DNA from: Pseudomonadota bacterium
GTDB lineage: Bacteria > Pseudomonadota > Gammaproteobacteria > Burkholderiales > Burkholderiaceae_C
Assembly (NCBI GenBank): GCA_023387335.1
Contig: JAEWIF010000026.1
Coordinates: forward strand, 1-64,000
Direction of reading: 5' to 3'
Length of the DNA stretch: 64,000 nt
The position numbers and the translations under genes are program-made. Each line of letters opens with the position of its first letter. Positions within the stretch are counted from its first letter, which is position 1. Below are positions 44,316 through 53,183 of this stretch, piece after piece. Under the pieces are notes generated by a model. The model worked only from the letters and a program-made list of their open reading frames with translations, did no database searches and was not told the DNA's origin.

Positions 44316-45147
44316 CGCCGTCCTCCATGAAGTCGAACACGACCAGCGCATCGTCCGGCCAGCTGCGGTCGCCCAGCGGCAGGAAGTAGGTGCGATCGAG
44401 CAGCACTTCGCAGTCGCAATACGGAAGCTCGGCCGCCAGGTTGGACTCGTTGATGGCCGCCGCGTACAGGCGGCTTGCGGGGAGCATCTCGCGCCGCTCG
44501 CCCGAGACCAGCGTGACCCCGAAGATCGGGCGGTCGGCGAAGAACAGGTAGCGGTTCTCCGGGTTCTCGCAGTAGGCCGGCGTGGTGGACAGCTCGCTGA
44601 AGATGCGCGTGATGAATGAAGGGCTGTTGGAGTACAGGCCCGCTTCCATGCCCACCTGGCACTCGAGCCGCAAGTCGCCCAGCCGCCGCGTGTCGGGCGG
44701 CAGGCCCGGCGTGCGCACCTCGGCGCGCCACGTCATGGTGAGCGCCTTGCGGTCGGGCGTGACCATCGCGTTCTCGTCCAGCGCCTTGGGATCGCGCCGC
44801 AGCACGAAGGTGCGGTCCGGCGCGACCGGGATCGGCGTCTCCACGGTCCTGCCCAGCACCAGCAGCTCGAGCCGGTCCAGGCTCACGCCCGGCTTGCGCG
44901 GCAGCAGCTTGAAGCGCAGTTCGCCTTGCGGCGAGAGCGCGCGGCGGCGCTCGAACAGGTCCATGCCGCGGACCATCCGGCGGTACGACTTCTCGACGGG
45001 GTCGGCCGTGGCCTTGCTGCCGCTGATCGTCACGCCGGGCAGCGTGGCCGGCGGGGAGGGCTGCTGGGCTTGCGCCCAGGCGCAGGCCGCCGCCACGGCG
45101 AGCGTGGCGGCCACGAGCATGCGCGAGCCGCGGCGGTTCCAGGCCAT
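44302..45147 (-). CDS. Periplasmic protein of unknown function
   Basis: I do not recognise a family for this 281-residue protein. A basic start and signal peptide (MLVAATLAVAAACAWAQAQ from residue 10) indicate export. The mature protein has no membrane segments. It has a DPVEKSYRRMVRGMDLFE segment, a strand-rich middle (LRFKLLPRKPGVSLDRLELL), three widely spaced Cys near the end (AYCENP, YCDCEVLLD) and an acidic C-terminus. It looks like a dedicated periplasmic factor paired with the downstream lipoprotein. An alternative start is the ATG at residue 10 (45120). Confidence 0.7.
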   Translation of the reverse strand: MAWNRRGSRMLVAATLAVAAACAWAQAQQPSPPATLPGVTISGSKATADPVEKSYRRMVRGMDLFERRRALSPQGELRFKLLPRKPGVSLDRLELLVLGRTVETPIPVAPDRTFVLRRDPKALDENAMVTPDRKALTMTWRAEVRTPGLPPDTRRLGDLRLECQVGMEAGLYSNSPSFITRIFSELSTTPAYCENPENRYLFFADRPIFGVTLVSGERREMLPASRLYAAAINESNLAAELPYCDCEVLLDRTYFLPLGDRSWPDDALVVFDFMEDGGAPR

Positions 45148-45246
45148 GCCTCAGCCTAGGCCCGCGCCCCGCGCCGCGCCGTGCGCCGATGCCGCGAGCG
45201 CTTGTCAGGCAGGCCTGCTCGGCGGTGGCGGCACGGTCGGGCTGGG

Positions 45247-45275
45247 TTGCCGCCCATCGACATTTCATTTATCGT
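45247..45275 (+). promoter_or_regulatory. Predicted promoter of the arsR-aquaporin operon
   Basis: TTGCCG (45247-45252) and TATCGT (45270-45275) are spaced by 17 bp. A start 7 nt after the -10 element falls on the A of the arsR ATG (45282), so the mRNA would be leaderless; no Shine-Dalgarno sequence is visible before the ATG. The -10 match is weak. Confidence 0.45.
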
Positions 45276-45281
45276 TGAAAT
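45262..45281. promoter_or_regulatory. Candidate ArsR operator
   Basis: ATTTCA-N8-TGAAAT is a perfect 6-bp inverted repeat in an otherwise GC-rich context. It ends at the base directly before the arsR ATG and covers the predicted -10 element and start, the usual layout of autoregulated ArsR genes. Confidence 0.7.
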
Positions 45282-45599
45282 ATGGAAGAACACGAAATCG
45301 TCAAGGCGCTCGCCGCGCTCGCCCAGCCGGTGCGGCTGCGGATCTTCCGCGCGCTGGTGGTGAACGGGCCCCAGGGCCTGACGCCCGGGGTGATGGCCGA
45401 AGGCCTCGCCGTGTCCCCCAGCGTGGTGTCGTTCCACCTCAAGGAGCTCACCCATGCCGGCCTGGTCACGCAGGAGCGCGCCAGCCGCCACCTGATCTAC
45501 CGCGCGGCCGTGGACCGCATGAACCTGGTCCTGGACTACCTCACCGAGAACTGCTGCGAGGGCGCCGGATGCGGGCTGGACCGGCCGAAGACCGCATGA
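45282..45599 (+). CDS. arsR: ArsR-family transcriptional repressor
   Basis: A 105-residue winged-helix repressor. The fold is seen as KALAALAQPVRLRIFRALVV, GLTPGVMAEGLAVSPSVVSFHLKELTHAGLV (recognition helix) and the wing ERASRHLIYRAA. Candidate metalloid ligands are in the C-terminal ENCCEGAGCGL, i.e. Cys-Cys and a further Cys. Such C-terminal Cys ArsRs sense arsenite or methylarsenicals. The ATG abuts a palindrome and its stop overlaps the aquaporin start (ATGA). Confidence 0.93.
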   Translation: MEEHEIVKALAALAQPVRLRIFRALVVNGPQGLTPGVMAEGLAVSPSVVSFHLKELTHAGLVTQERASRHLIYRAAVDRMNLVLDYLTENCCEGAGCGLDRPKTA

Positions 45600-46303
45600 A
45601 CCTGCGCATCGACCTTCCGCGCCGCCTGCTGGCCGAGGCCCTGGGCACCGCGCTCCTGCTGGCGGTGGTGATCGGTTCCGGCGTGATGGGCGAGCGGCTC
45701 GCCGGCGGCAACACCGCCGTCGCGCTGCTGGCCAACACGCTGGCCACGGTCGGCGGCCTGTACGTGCTGATCGAGGTGTTCGGCCCGGTGAGCGGCGCGC
45801 ACTTCAATCCCGCCGTGAGCGCGGCCATGGCGTGGCGCGGCGAACTGGCCGCGAGGGACCTCGCGCCCTACGTGCTGGCGCAGCTGGCCGGGGCCTTCGC
45901 GGGCGCCGTCCTGGCCCATGCGATGTTCGACCTGCCGCTGCTGCAGCTGTCCGCCAGGGTGCGCTGGGGAGCGGGCCAGTGGATCGCGGAAGCCGTCGCC
46001 ACGGCGGGCCTGCTGCTGGTGATCCTGCGCGCGCCGGCCGGGCGCGCCGCGGCGATGGTGGCGGCGTACATCGGCGCGGCGTACTGGTTCACCGCTTCGA
46101 CGTCGTTCGCCAACCCGGCGGCGGCGTGGGGGCGGATGTTCAGCGACACGTTCGCCGGCATCGCACCCGCCGGCGTGCCGGGCTTCGTCATGGCCCAGTT
46201 CGCGGGGGCCGCCATCGGCGTGGCGGTGCACGGCGTGCTGGCGCCGCCGGCGCCCCAGGCGCATCCCAACGCGATCGAGGCTTCGGGCAGCGCCCAGGAA
46301 TGA
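45596..46303 (+). CDS. aqpS: MIP-family channel (AqpS-like aquaglyceroporin)
   Basis: A 235-residue integral membrane channel with six transmembrane helices. The two half-helix selectivity motifs are HFNPAVSAAMAW and FANPAAAWGRM. Coupling to arsR suggests a metalloid role, as in AqpS of rhizobial ars operons, where it moves arsenite or methylarsenicals. No arsC, arsB or arsH is adjacent, so channel-based efflux alone is inferred. A palindromic repeat starts 2 bp after the stop. Confidence 0.88.
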   Translation: MNLRIDLPRRLLAEALGTALLLAVVIGSGVMGERLAGGNTAVALLANTLATVGGLYVLIEVFGPVSGAHFNPAVSAAMAWRGELAARDLAPYVLAQLAGAFAGAVLAHAMFDLPLLQLSARVRWGAGQWIAEAVATAGLLLVILRAPAGRAAAMVAAYIGAAYWFTASTSFANPAAAWGRMFSDTFAGIAPAGVPGFVMAQFAGAAIGVAVHGVLAPPAPQAHPNAIEASGSAQE

Positions 46304-46304
46304 A

Positions 46305-46391
46305 CGTCATCCCCGCGGTGGCGGGGATCCAGGGCTTCCTGGCAGGCCGCTGAAGGCGGACGCACTGGATTCCCGCCCTCGCGGGTATGAC
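46305..46391. repeat. Palindromic repeat, copy 3 of 3
   Basis: An 87-bp element: CGTCATCCCCGCGGTGGCGG at the left and an inverted right arm ending GCGGGTATGAC, with CTTCCT inside the left arm as in copies 1 and 2. It fills the 93-bp gap between the convergent aquaporin and 163-residue hypothetical genes. Confidence 0.9.
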
Positions 46392-46396
46392 GAATT

Positions 46397-46888
46397 TCAG
46401 TCGCGAGCGCCCAGCGCCGGCCACCGCAGCACCGGAAGCCGGTGCCAGTCCTGTTCGCGCAGCGCCGCCAGGCAGTCGTGCAGGCGGGTGAGGGCGCCGC
46501 TCCGCGCGGCCCATTCGATCTGCTGGCGCAGGCGCTGCTGCTTGTCGAAATCCGGCGTGCGGTCCCAGGCCCGGGCCGCGATCGGCGCCGGCGCCCCCGC
46601 GGGCAGCAGGAGGTGCAGGCAGCGCCACGGGCCCGGCAGCGGGCACACGCGCCCGTGGGCGCGCGCCAGTCGCAGCACGCCGTCGACGGTGATCGCGGCG
46701 CGCAGCGGCACGCGGCCCCCGGAGGCCCGGCGGATCAGCTGCCTCGCCTGGATCGCCGCGGCGGCGCGCAGCCGATCGAGCCGCTCGTCCAGCGCGGCGC
46801 AGCACGCCTCGTAGTCCCGCCAGGCCGCCTCGCTGGCGTCCTCGATGCCGGGCGGCACGCGCCCGCGGTTGGGGACCTCGTGGCTCAT
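46397..46888 (-). CDS. Hypothetical protein, 163 residues
   Basis: I do not recognise a family. The protein is cytoplasmic, rich in Arg, Ala and Trp. It has a helical N-terminal half (IEDASEAAWRDYEACCAALDERLDRLRAAAAI) and a beta-rich middle (VPLRAAITVDGVLRLARAHG). The third part has paired Trp/Arg segments (EQDWHRLPVLRWPALG). There are no signal or membrane segments. A real gene is likely because it fits between the repeat and the DUF3606 gene without overlap, but its function is unknown. Confidence 0.6.
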   Translation of the reverse strand: MSHEVPNRGRVPPGIEDASEAAWRDYEACCAALDERLDRLRAAAAIQARQLIRRASGGRVPLRAAITVDGVLRLARAHGRVCPLPGPWRCLHLLLPAGAPAPIAARAWDRTPDFDKQQRLRQQIEWAARSGALTRLHDCLAALREQDWHRLPVLRWPALGARD

Positions 46889-46915
46889 GCGCGCATGCCG
46901 GACGGGTGTGGGAGC

Positions 46916-47131
46916 TCAGCGGGAACTCGGCCGCTCGCCGGCCTGCTGGCGCTTCATCGCCAGGTGCTCGCGCACGTGGTCGGCGCGGCTGCCGACGGCG
47001 GCCACGGCCTCCTTGACGCTCTTCTGGCTGGTGTTGAAGTGGCGGGCCCACACGCACAACTCCCAGTCGTACGTGACGTCGATGTGCTCGACCTTCGCCC
47101 CGGTCGTGTTCCTGCTGGTGTTGCCGGACAT
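46916..47131 (-). CDS. DUF3606-family small protein
   Basis: A 71-residue protein of the DUF3606 pattern: HIDVTYDWELCVWARHFNTS and VKEAVAAVGSRADHVREHLA. The family is abundant in soil Proteobacteria with unknown function, often near stress genes. The remaining 27-bp spacer before the next gene holds nothing recognised. Confidence 0.88.
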   Translation of the reverse strand: MSGNTSRNTTGAKVEHIDVTYDWELCVWARHFNTSQKSVKEAVAAVGSRADHVREHLAMKRQQAGERPSSR

Positions 47132-47207
47132 GGATCGGATCCCCGAATGTTTCAGTTGGGGCTGATCCTAGGCAGGCTCTGCGGCGTCCCCTGTAGGACG
47201 CGCTTGA

Positions 47208-49179
<1,972 letters not shown>

Positions 49180-49187
<8 letters not shown>

Positions 49188-50049
49188 CGGAGTCGGTCGG
49201 CGTTTCGAGCCGCACCGGGATTGTGAGCGAGAACGTCGACCCTGCGCCGGGCGCGCTCTGCAGCGCCACCGTGCCGCCGAGCACGCCGGCCAGCCGCTTG
49301 GACAGCGCGAGGCCGAGGCCGGTGCCGCGCAGGCGCTTCTGCAGCGGCGACTTCACCTGGGCGAAGTCCTCGAAGATCGTGTGGTGGAACTTCGGGTCGA
49401 TGCCGATGCCGGTGTCCGTCACCGAGAAGGTGACGGTGTCGCCCTCGCAGACGGCGCCGACGCGCACCTCGCCCTTGGGCGTGAACTTCAGCGCGTTGGA
49501 GATGAAGTTGCGCAGGATCTGCGAGAGCTTGCGGTCGTCCGTGTAGAGCTTGGGCACGCCGTGCGGCTCCTCGAACACCAGGTTCACGTCCGGGTTGGTG
49601 AGCACCGGCTTGAACATGCCGCGCAGCGCCGAGAACAGGTCGACCATCTCGAACCAGGCGGGCGAGATCTCCACCCGGCCGGCCTCCACCTTGGCCAGGT
49701 CGAGCAGGTCGTCCACCATCTCGGCGAACTCGACGGCGGCCGACTGGATGAAGCCCACCTGCTTGGCCTGCTCTTCGGTGAGCGGCCCGTCGATGCGGTC
49801 GGCCAGGAGGCGCGTCACGCTGCGGATGGCGTTGATCGGCGTGCGGAACTCATGGCTCATGTAGGCCAGGAACCGGCTCTTGAGCGCGGTGGCCTCGCGC
49901 AGCTGGTCGGCCTGCGTGTCGAGCTCGGCGTAGAGCGCCAGCACGCCGCGGTTGGTCTCCTCGAGCTCCTCGCGCAGGCTGTGCGCCTCGGCCCTGGCCT
50001 GCTCGAGCGCGCGGGCGAGTTCGGCGGGATCGGTCGGCGTACCGGCCAT
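49180..50049 (-). CDS. Cytoplasmic sensor histidine kinase of the stressosome operon
   Basis: A 289-residue kinase without its own sensory domain. It begins with a coiled coil (DPAELARALEQARAEAHSLREELEETN, residues ~6-55), then HisKA (FLAYMSHEFRTPINAIRSV) and HATPase (NFISNALKFTPKG, DTGIGIDP, LRGTGLGLALSKRLAG). The lack of a sensor domain suggests activation by a protein partner, probably RsbT released from the RsbR/S complex. It starts 5 bp after the phosphatase gene. Confidence 0.93.
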
Positions 50050-50054
50050 GTCTG

Positions 50055-51071
50055 TCAGTCCTTCCTGCGCAGCACCGCCACCGTGGCGTCGTCGCGCCCG
50101 CGGCCATGTTCCCGCAGCAGCACGGCCGCCGCAAGCGCCGGATCCCGGCCCAGCACCGGGCGCAGCAGCTCGGGCTTCCAGCGCGTCTCCACGCCGTCGC
50201 TGCACACCACCAGCAGGGCGTGGTCCGGCCAGGGCACGGTGATCTCTTCCGGGCTGCGCATGTTCACGCCCGCCGTGCCGTGCTGGGTGAGCAGCGTGCG
50301 GTCGTCGATGCCCGTGACCAGGCGGCCGACGACGTTGCCGGCCCCCACGGTGCGGATGGTTCCGAGCTCGTCGTCGGCCAGCATCAGGCTGACGGCGGCC
50401 CCGCGGGTGGAGCGCAGCCGGGCGTGGATGCGCTCGATCTGGCGTCGAAGCGGCGCGAACGGCTCGGCGCGGAACGCCTCGACCGCGGCGGCGGATGCTT
50501 CCGCGGCATCCGGCCCGTGGCCCAGGCCGTCGGCCACCAGCAGCGAAGCGCGCGGGCCGTCCAGCGCGATGGCCCAGGCATCGCCGCAGACGCGCTCGCC
50601 GGGCTTGGGGACCGAGATCCCGGCCATGCAGATCCCCGAGGGAGCGGGGGTGGCCGCCTCGGCACGCACGCGCGCCAGCACCAGCGTGCCGTCGGGCTGG
50701 CTGGAATGCAGGTCGAAGTCGCTGGCCAGCCGCAGCACCGCGCCCAGGCCGGTGCCCGGCGTGCCGCCGGTGGAATAGCCGTCGGCGAGGCAGCGCTCGA
50801 CGTCGGGGATGCCGGGCCCGTGGTCCACGGCCAGCACCTCGACCTCGCGCTGCATCGGACGGCCGCCGATCAGCAGCCGCCCGCGGACCGCGTGGCGAAT
50901 GAGGTTGGTGGCCAGTTCGGTGACGATGATTGCGAGGCGGCCGGCCTCGAGTTCGGGCAGGCCGCATTCGAGCGCGAGCCGGGCCGCGTGGCGGCGCGCC
51001 TCGCCCACGCGGCTGGCGTCCCCCATCGGGAATTCGGCGTGCAGGCTGCCGCTGATCAGTTCCACCGGCAT
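50055..51071 (-). CDS. RsbT/RsbW-type ATPase domain fused to an RsbX-like PP2C phosphatase
   Basis: A 338-residue two-domain protein. Residues ~10-135 are a GHKL ATPase of the anti-sigma type (VTELATNLIRHAV, VDHGPGIPDVERCL, GGTPGTGLGAVLRL). Residues ~150-335 form a SpoIIE/PP2C-family phosphatase (ISVPKPGERVCGDAW, LLVADGLGHGPDAAE, CSDGVETRW, RGRDDATVAVL) with the conserved metal-binding Asp residues. ATG 51071 overlaps the rsbT stop (TGATG). The fusion could phosphorylate and dephosphorylate stressosome proteins and so reset the system. Confidence 0.9.
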   Translation of the reverse strand: MPVELISGSLHAEFPMGDASRVGEARRHAARLALECGLPELEAGRLAIIVTELATNLIRHAVRGRLLIGGRPMQREVEVLAVDHGPGIPDVERCLADGYSTGGTPGTGLGAVLRLASDFDLHSSQPDGTLVLARVRAEAATPAPSGICMAGISVPKPGERVCGDAWAIALDGPRASLLVADGLGHGPDAAEASAAAVEAFRAEPFAPLRRQIERIHARLRSTRGAAVSLMLADDELGTIRTVGAGNVVGRLVTGIDDRTLLTQHGTAGVNMRSPEEITVPWPDHALLVVCSDGVETRWKPELLRPVLGRDPALAAAVLLREHGRGRDDATVAVLRRKD

Positions 51072-51484
51072 CACTTCCACCGCGTGATGCTCACATGGGT
51101 GCCCTGGCCGGGCGTCGACTGCAGGTCGAACTCGTGCACCAGGCGCTTGCTGCCGGGCAGGCCCAGGCCCATGCCGCCGCCGGAGGTCCAGCCGTCGGTG
51201 AGGGCCAGCTGCACGTCGGGGATGCCGGGGCCGGTGTCCTCGAAGTGCAGGCGCAGGCCGCGCTTGAGGCCCTGCTCGAGCACTTCCCAGCGCATCTGGC
51301 CGCCGCCGCCGTGCACGACGGTGTTGCGCGACAGTTCGCTGGCCGCGGTGATCATCTTGGTCTGGTCGACCAGCGAGAACTTCAGCTGCTGCGTCAGCGC
51401 GCGCACCTTCTGCCGGCTGGCGACGATGTCCTCTTCGGTCCGTACGGGAAGCGTGCCCTGGAGCGTTTCAACGGACGACGACAA
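51071..51484 (-). CDS. rsbT: RsbT-like serine-protein kinase
   Basis: A 137-residue GHKL-fold kinase. N-box AASELSRNTVVHGGGG, G1 DTGPGIPDVQLAL and G2 SGGGMGLGLPGSKRL are all present. In stressosomes RsbT phosphorylates RsbR and RsbS and is then released. The start is TTG 51484, supported by the strong AAGGAGA six bases upstream; it overlaps the rsbS end by 17 bp. Confidence 0.95.
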   Translation of the reverse strand: MSSSVETLQGTLPVRTEEDIVASRQKVRALTQQLKFSLVDQTKMITAASELSRNTVVHGGGGQMRWEVLEQGLKRGLRLHFEDTGPGIPDVQLALTDGWTSGGGMGLGLPGSKRLVHEFDLQSTPGQGTHVSITRWK

Positions 51485-51848
51485 GTTCGCTCTCCTTGCC
51501 CGACTGCGCCAGGAGTTCCATGCCGCGCTCGACGTTGAGCGCCGTACGCACGCCTTGCAGGGACAGGCCCAGCTCGACGAGGGTGATGGCCACCGCGGGC
51601 TGCATCCCGACCACCACGGTGGTGGCGTCCAGGATGCGGGAGATGCCCGAGATGCCGGCCAGCATGCGGCCGACGAAGGAGTCGACGATCTCCAGCGCGC
51701 TGATGTCGATCAGCACGCCCTTGGCGCCGCTGGTGGAGATCTTGTTGGCTAGGTCGTCCTGCAGTGCCAGCGCCATCTGGTCTTCCATGTCCACCTGGAT
51801 GGTGACCAGCAGCGTCGTGCCCATCTGCAGGATCGGGATGCGGTACAT
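51468..51848 (-). CDS. rsbS: RsbS-like STAS-domain scaffold protein
   Basis: A 126-residue single STAS domain. IPILQMGTTLLVTIQ, VLIDISALEIVDSFVGRMLAG contain the Ser that RsbT would phosphorylate in the DISALEIVDSF loop. MQPAVAITLVELGL and the end are typical of RsbS. It lies 4 bp from rsbR and is the core of the stressosome with it. Confidence 0.95.
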   Translation of the reverse strand: MYRIPILQMGTTLLVTIQVDMEDQMALALQDDLANKISTSGAKGVLIDISALEIVDSFVGRMLAGISGISRILDATTVVVGMQPAVAITLVELGLSLQGVRTALNVERGMELLAQSGKESELVVVR

Positions 51849-51852
51849 GGGC

Positions 51853-52707
51853 TCAGGCCGCCTTGGTGATCACGTAGCCGCGCTGGCGCAGCGCGAGCGA
51901 GAGGGCGTCGGCCAGGGTCGCCTTGGAGGCGATGCCTTCCAGCTCGATGCCCAGGTGCACGATGGTCTGGGCGATCTGCGGGCGGATGCCGCTGATCACG
52001 CATTCGGCGCCCATCAGGCGGATGGCGCTGACGGTCTTGAGCAGGTGCTGGGCCACCAGCGTGTCGACGGTGGGCACGCCGGTGATGTCGATGATGGCCA
52101 GCGTCGCGCCGGTCTCCACGATCTTCTGCAGCAGCGTCTCCATCACCATCTGCGTGCGGCTGGAGTCGAGCGTGCCGATCATCGGCACGGCCAGCACGCC
52201 TTCCCACAGCTTGATCACGGGGGTGGACAGCTCCAGCAGGTCCTGCTGCTGGCGCTGGATGATGTCCTCGCGGGTCTGCTGGTAGGTGGTCACGGTCCAC
52301 TGCGCCATCTTGTCCACCAGCACCGACACGGTCCACACGGCGGCCAGCTGGTCCCTGGCGTCGGGCACGTAGCGCTGCAGGGCCGTGAACATGGGCCGCT
52401 TGAACGCCAGCACGAACACGCTGGTGTCGCCGGCGCTCTGGCCCTGCGCCGCGCGCGAGCGCGACAGTCCTTCCAGCACCTCGCGCAGGGGCGTCCACGG
52501 CGGGGCGCGGAAGTCTTCCGGATCGGCGCCGGCCTGCAGCGCGGAACGCACCGTGCGCACGATTTCCACCGCCTCGCCCTGCATGGTGCGGCGCTGAGCT
52601 TCGGTCATCCGCGACGAGGCGGAGCCGGCCTCCTGCAGCCATTCGGACACGATCTGCTCTTCGTGCTGGGTGAGCAGGCCCAGCACGGCTTGGCTTTGTT
52701 GAGTCAT
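51853..52707 (-). CDS. rsbR: RsbR-like stressosome sensor/scaffold
   Basis: A 284-residue protein. The N-terminal ~150 residues form an all-helical sensor domain (EEQIVSEWLQEAGSASSRMT...) that is not a globin or PAS by eye. The C-terminal STAS domain begins around QDLLELSTPVIKLWEGVLAVP. It holds LAIIDITGVPTVDTLVAQHL, whose Thr/Ser positions are the expected phosphorylation sites, and ends with LGIELEGIASKATLADAL. It is first in the operon. The stimulus is unknown. Confidence 0.93.
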   Translation of the reverse strand: MTQQSQAVLGLLTQHEEQIVSEWLQEAGSASSRMTEAQRRTMQGEAVEIVRTVRSALQAGADPEDFRAPPWTPLREVLEGLSRSRAAQGQSAGDTSVFVLAFKRPMFTALQRYVPDARDQLAAVWTVSVLVDKMAQWTVTTYQQTREDIIQRQQQDLLELSTPVIKLWEGVLAVPMIGTLDSSRTQMVMETLLQKIVETGATLAIIDITGVPTVDTLVAQHLLKTVSAIRLMGAECVISGIRPQIAQTIVHLGIELEGIASKATLADALSLALRQRGYVITKAA

Positions 52708-52775
52708 TGTTTTGGGGGAAGGGATTGTGGGGGCGGAAGAGCAGGCCATTCTAGGGATGGGTGGCTCAACTGCCT

Positions 52776-52791
52776 GTAGGACCGCTCCTAC
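52776..52791. repeat. Short hairpin GTAGGA-CCGC-TCCTAC
   Basis: A perfect 6-bp stem with a 4-nt loop in the 208-bp rsbR/infA divergent region. Related GTAGGA/TCCTAC fragments lie at 39147 and 47193. The motif recalls pseudomonad REP sequences (GTAGGAGCG). It may be a REP remnant. Confidence 0.4.
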
Positions 52792-52837
52792 CGCAAGGCC
52801 GCATGTCCTCCGCGCGACGAGCCCGCATGCGGCCGCC

Positions 52838-52843
52838 TACAAT
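52838..52843 (+). promoter_or_regulatory. Predicted -10 element of infA
   Basis: TACAAT lies 73 bp upstream of the infA start. No strong -35 hexamer was found at the right spacing, so the promoter is tentative. A GGGAGGA ribosome binding site lies at 52898-52904. Confidence 0.4.
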
Positions 52844-52915
52844 GTCGAGCATCACCGGGGCGGCATGTGCGGTGGCGGGGCAACCCCATGCAAGCTCGGG
52901 AGGACACGGAATCCC

Positions 52916-53182
52916 ATGGCCAAGGAAGAACTGATCGAAATGCGCGGACGGGTGGAGGAAGTTCTGCCCGATTCGCGCTACCGCGTCGTGCTGGAGAACG
53001 GCCACACCCTGGTGGCGTACAGCGGCGGCAAGATGCGCAAGAACCACATCCGCATCATCGCGGGCGACTACGTGACGCTGGAACTTTCGCCTTACGACCT
53101 GAACAAGGGTCGCATCATGTTCCGTCACCTGCCGCCGCGCGACGGCACCAATACCTTCTCGGCGCCGCAACGGCGCCGCTGA
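52916..53182 (+). CDS. infA: Translation initiation factor IF-1 (long paralog)
   Basis: An 88-residue OB-fold protein. It starts MAKEELIEMRGRVEEVLPDS, followed by YRVVLENGHTLVAYSGGKMR, IRIIAGDYVTLELSPYDL and KGRIMFRHL. This is the standard IF-1 core with an extra Arg-rich tail of about 16 residues (PPRDGTNTFSAPQRRR). Many Burkholderiales carry such a second IF-1 besides the 72-residue ribosomal-operon copy. Its stop lies 1 bp from the stop of the convergent C13 peptidase. Confidence 0.95.
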   Translation: MAKEELIEMRGRVEEVLPDSRYRVVLENGHTLVAYSGGKMRKNHIRIIAGDYVTLELSPYDLNKGRIMFRHLPPRDGTNTFSAPQRRR

Positions 53183-53183
53183 C

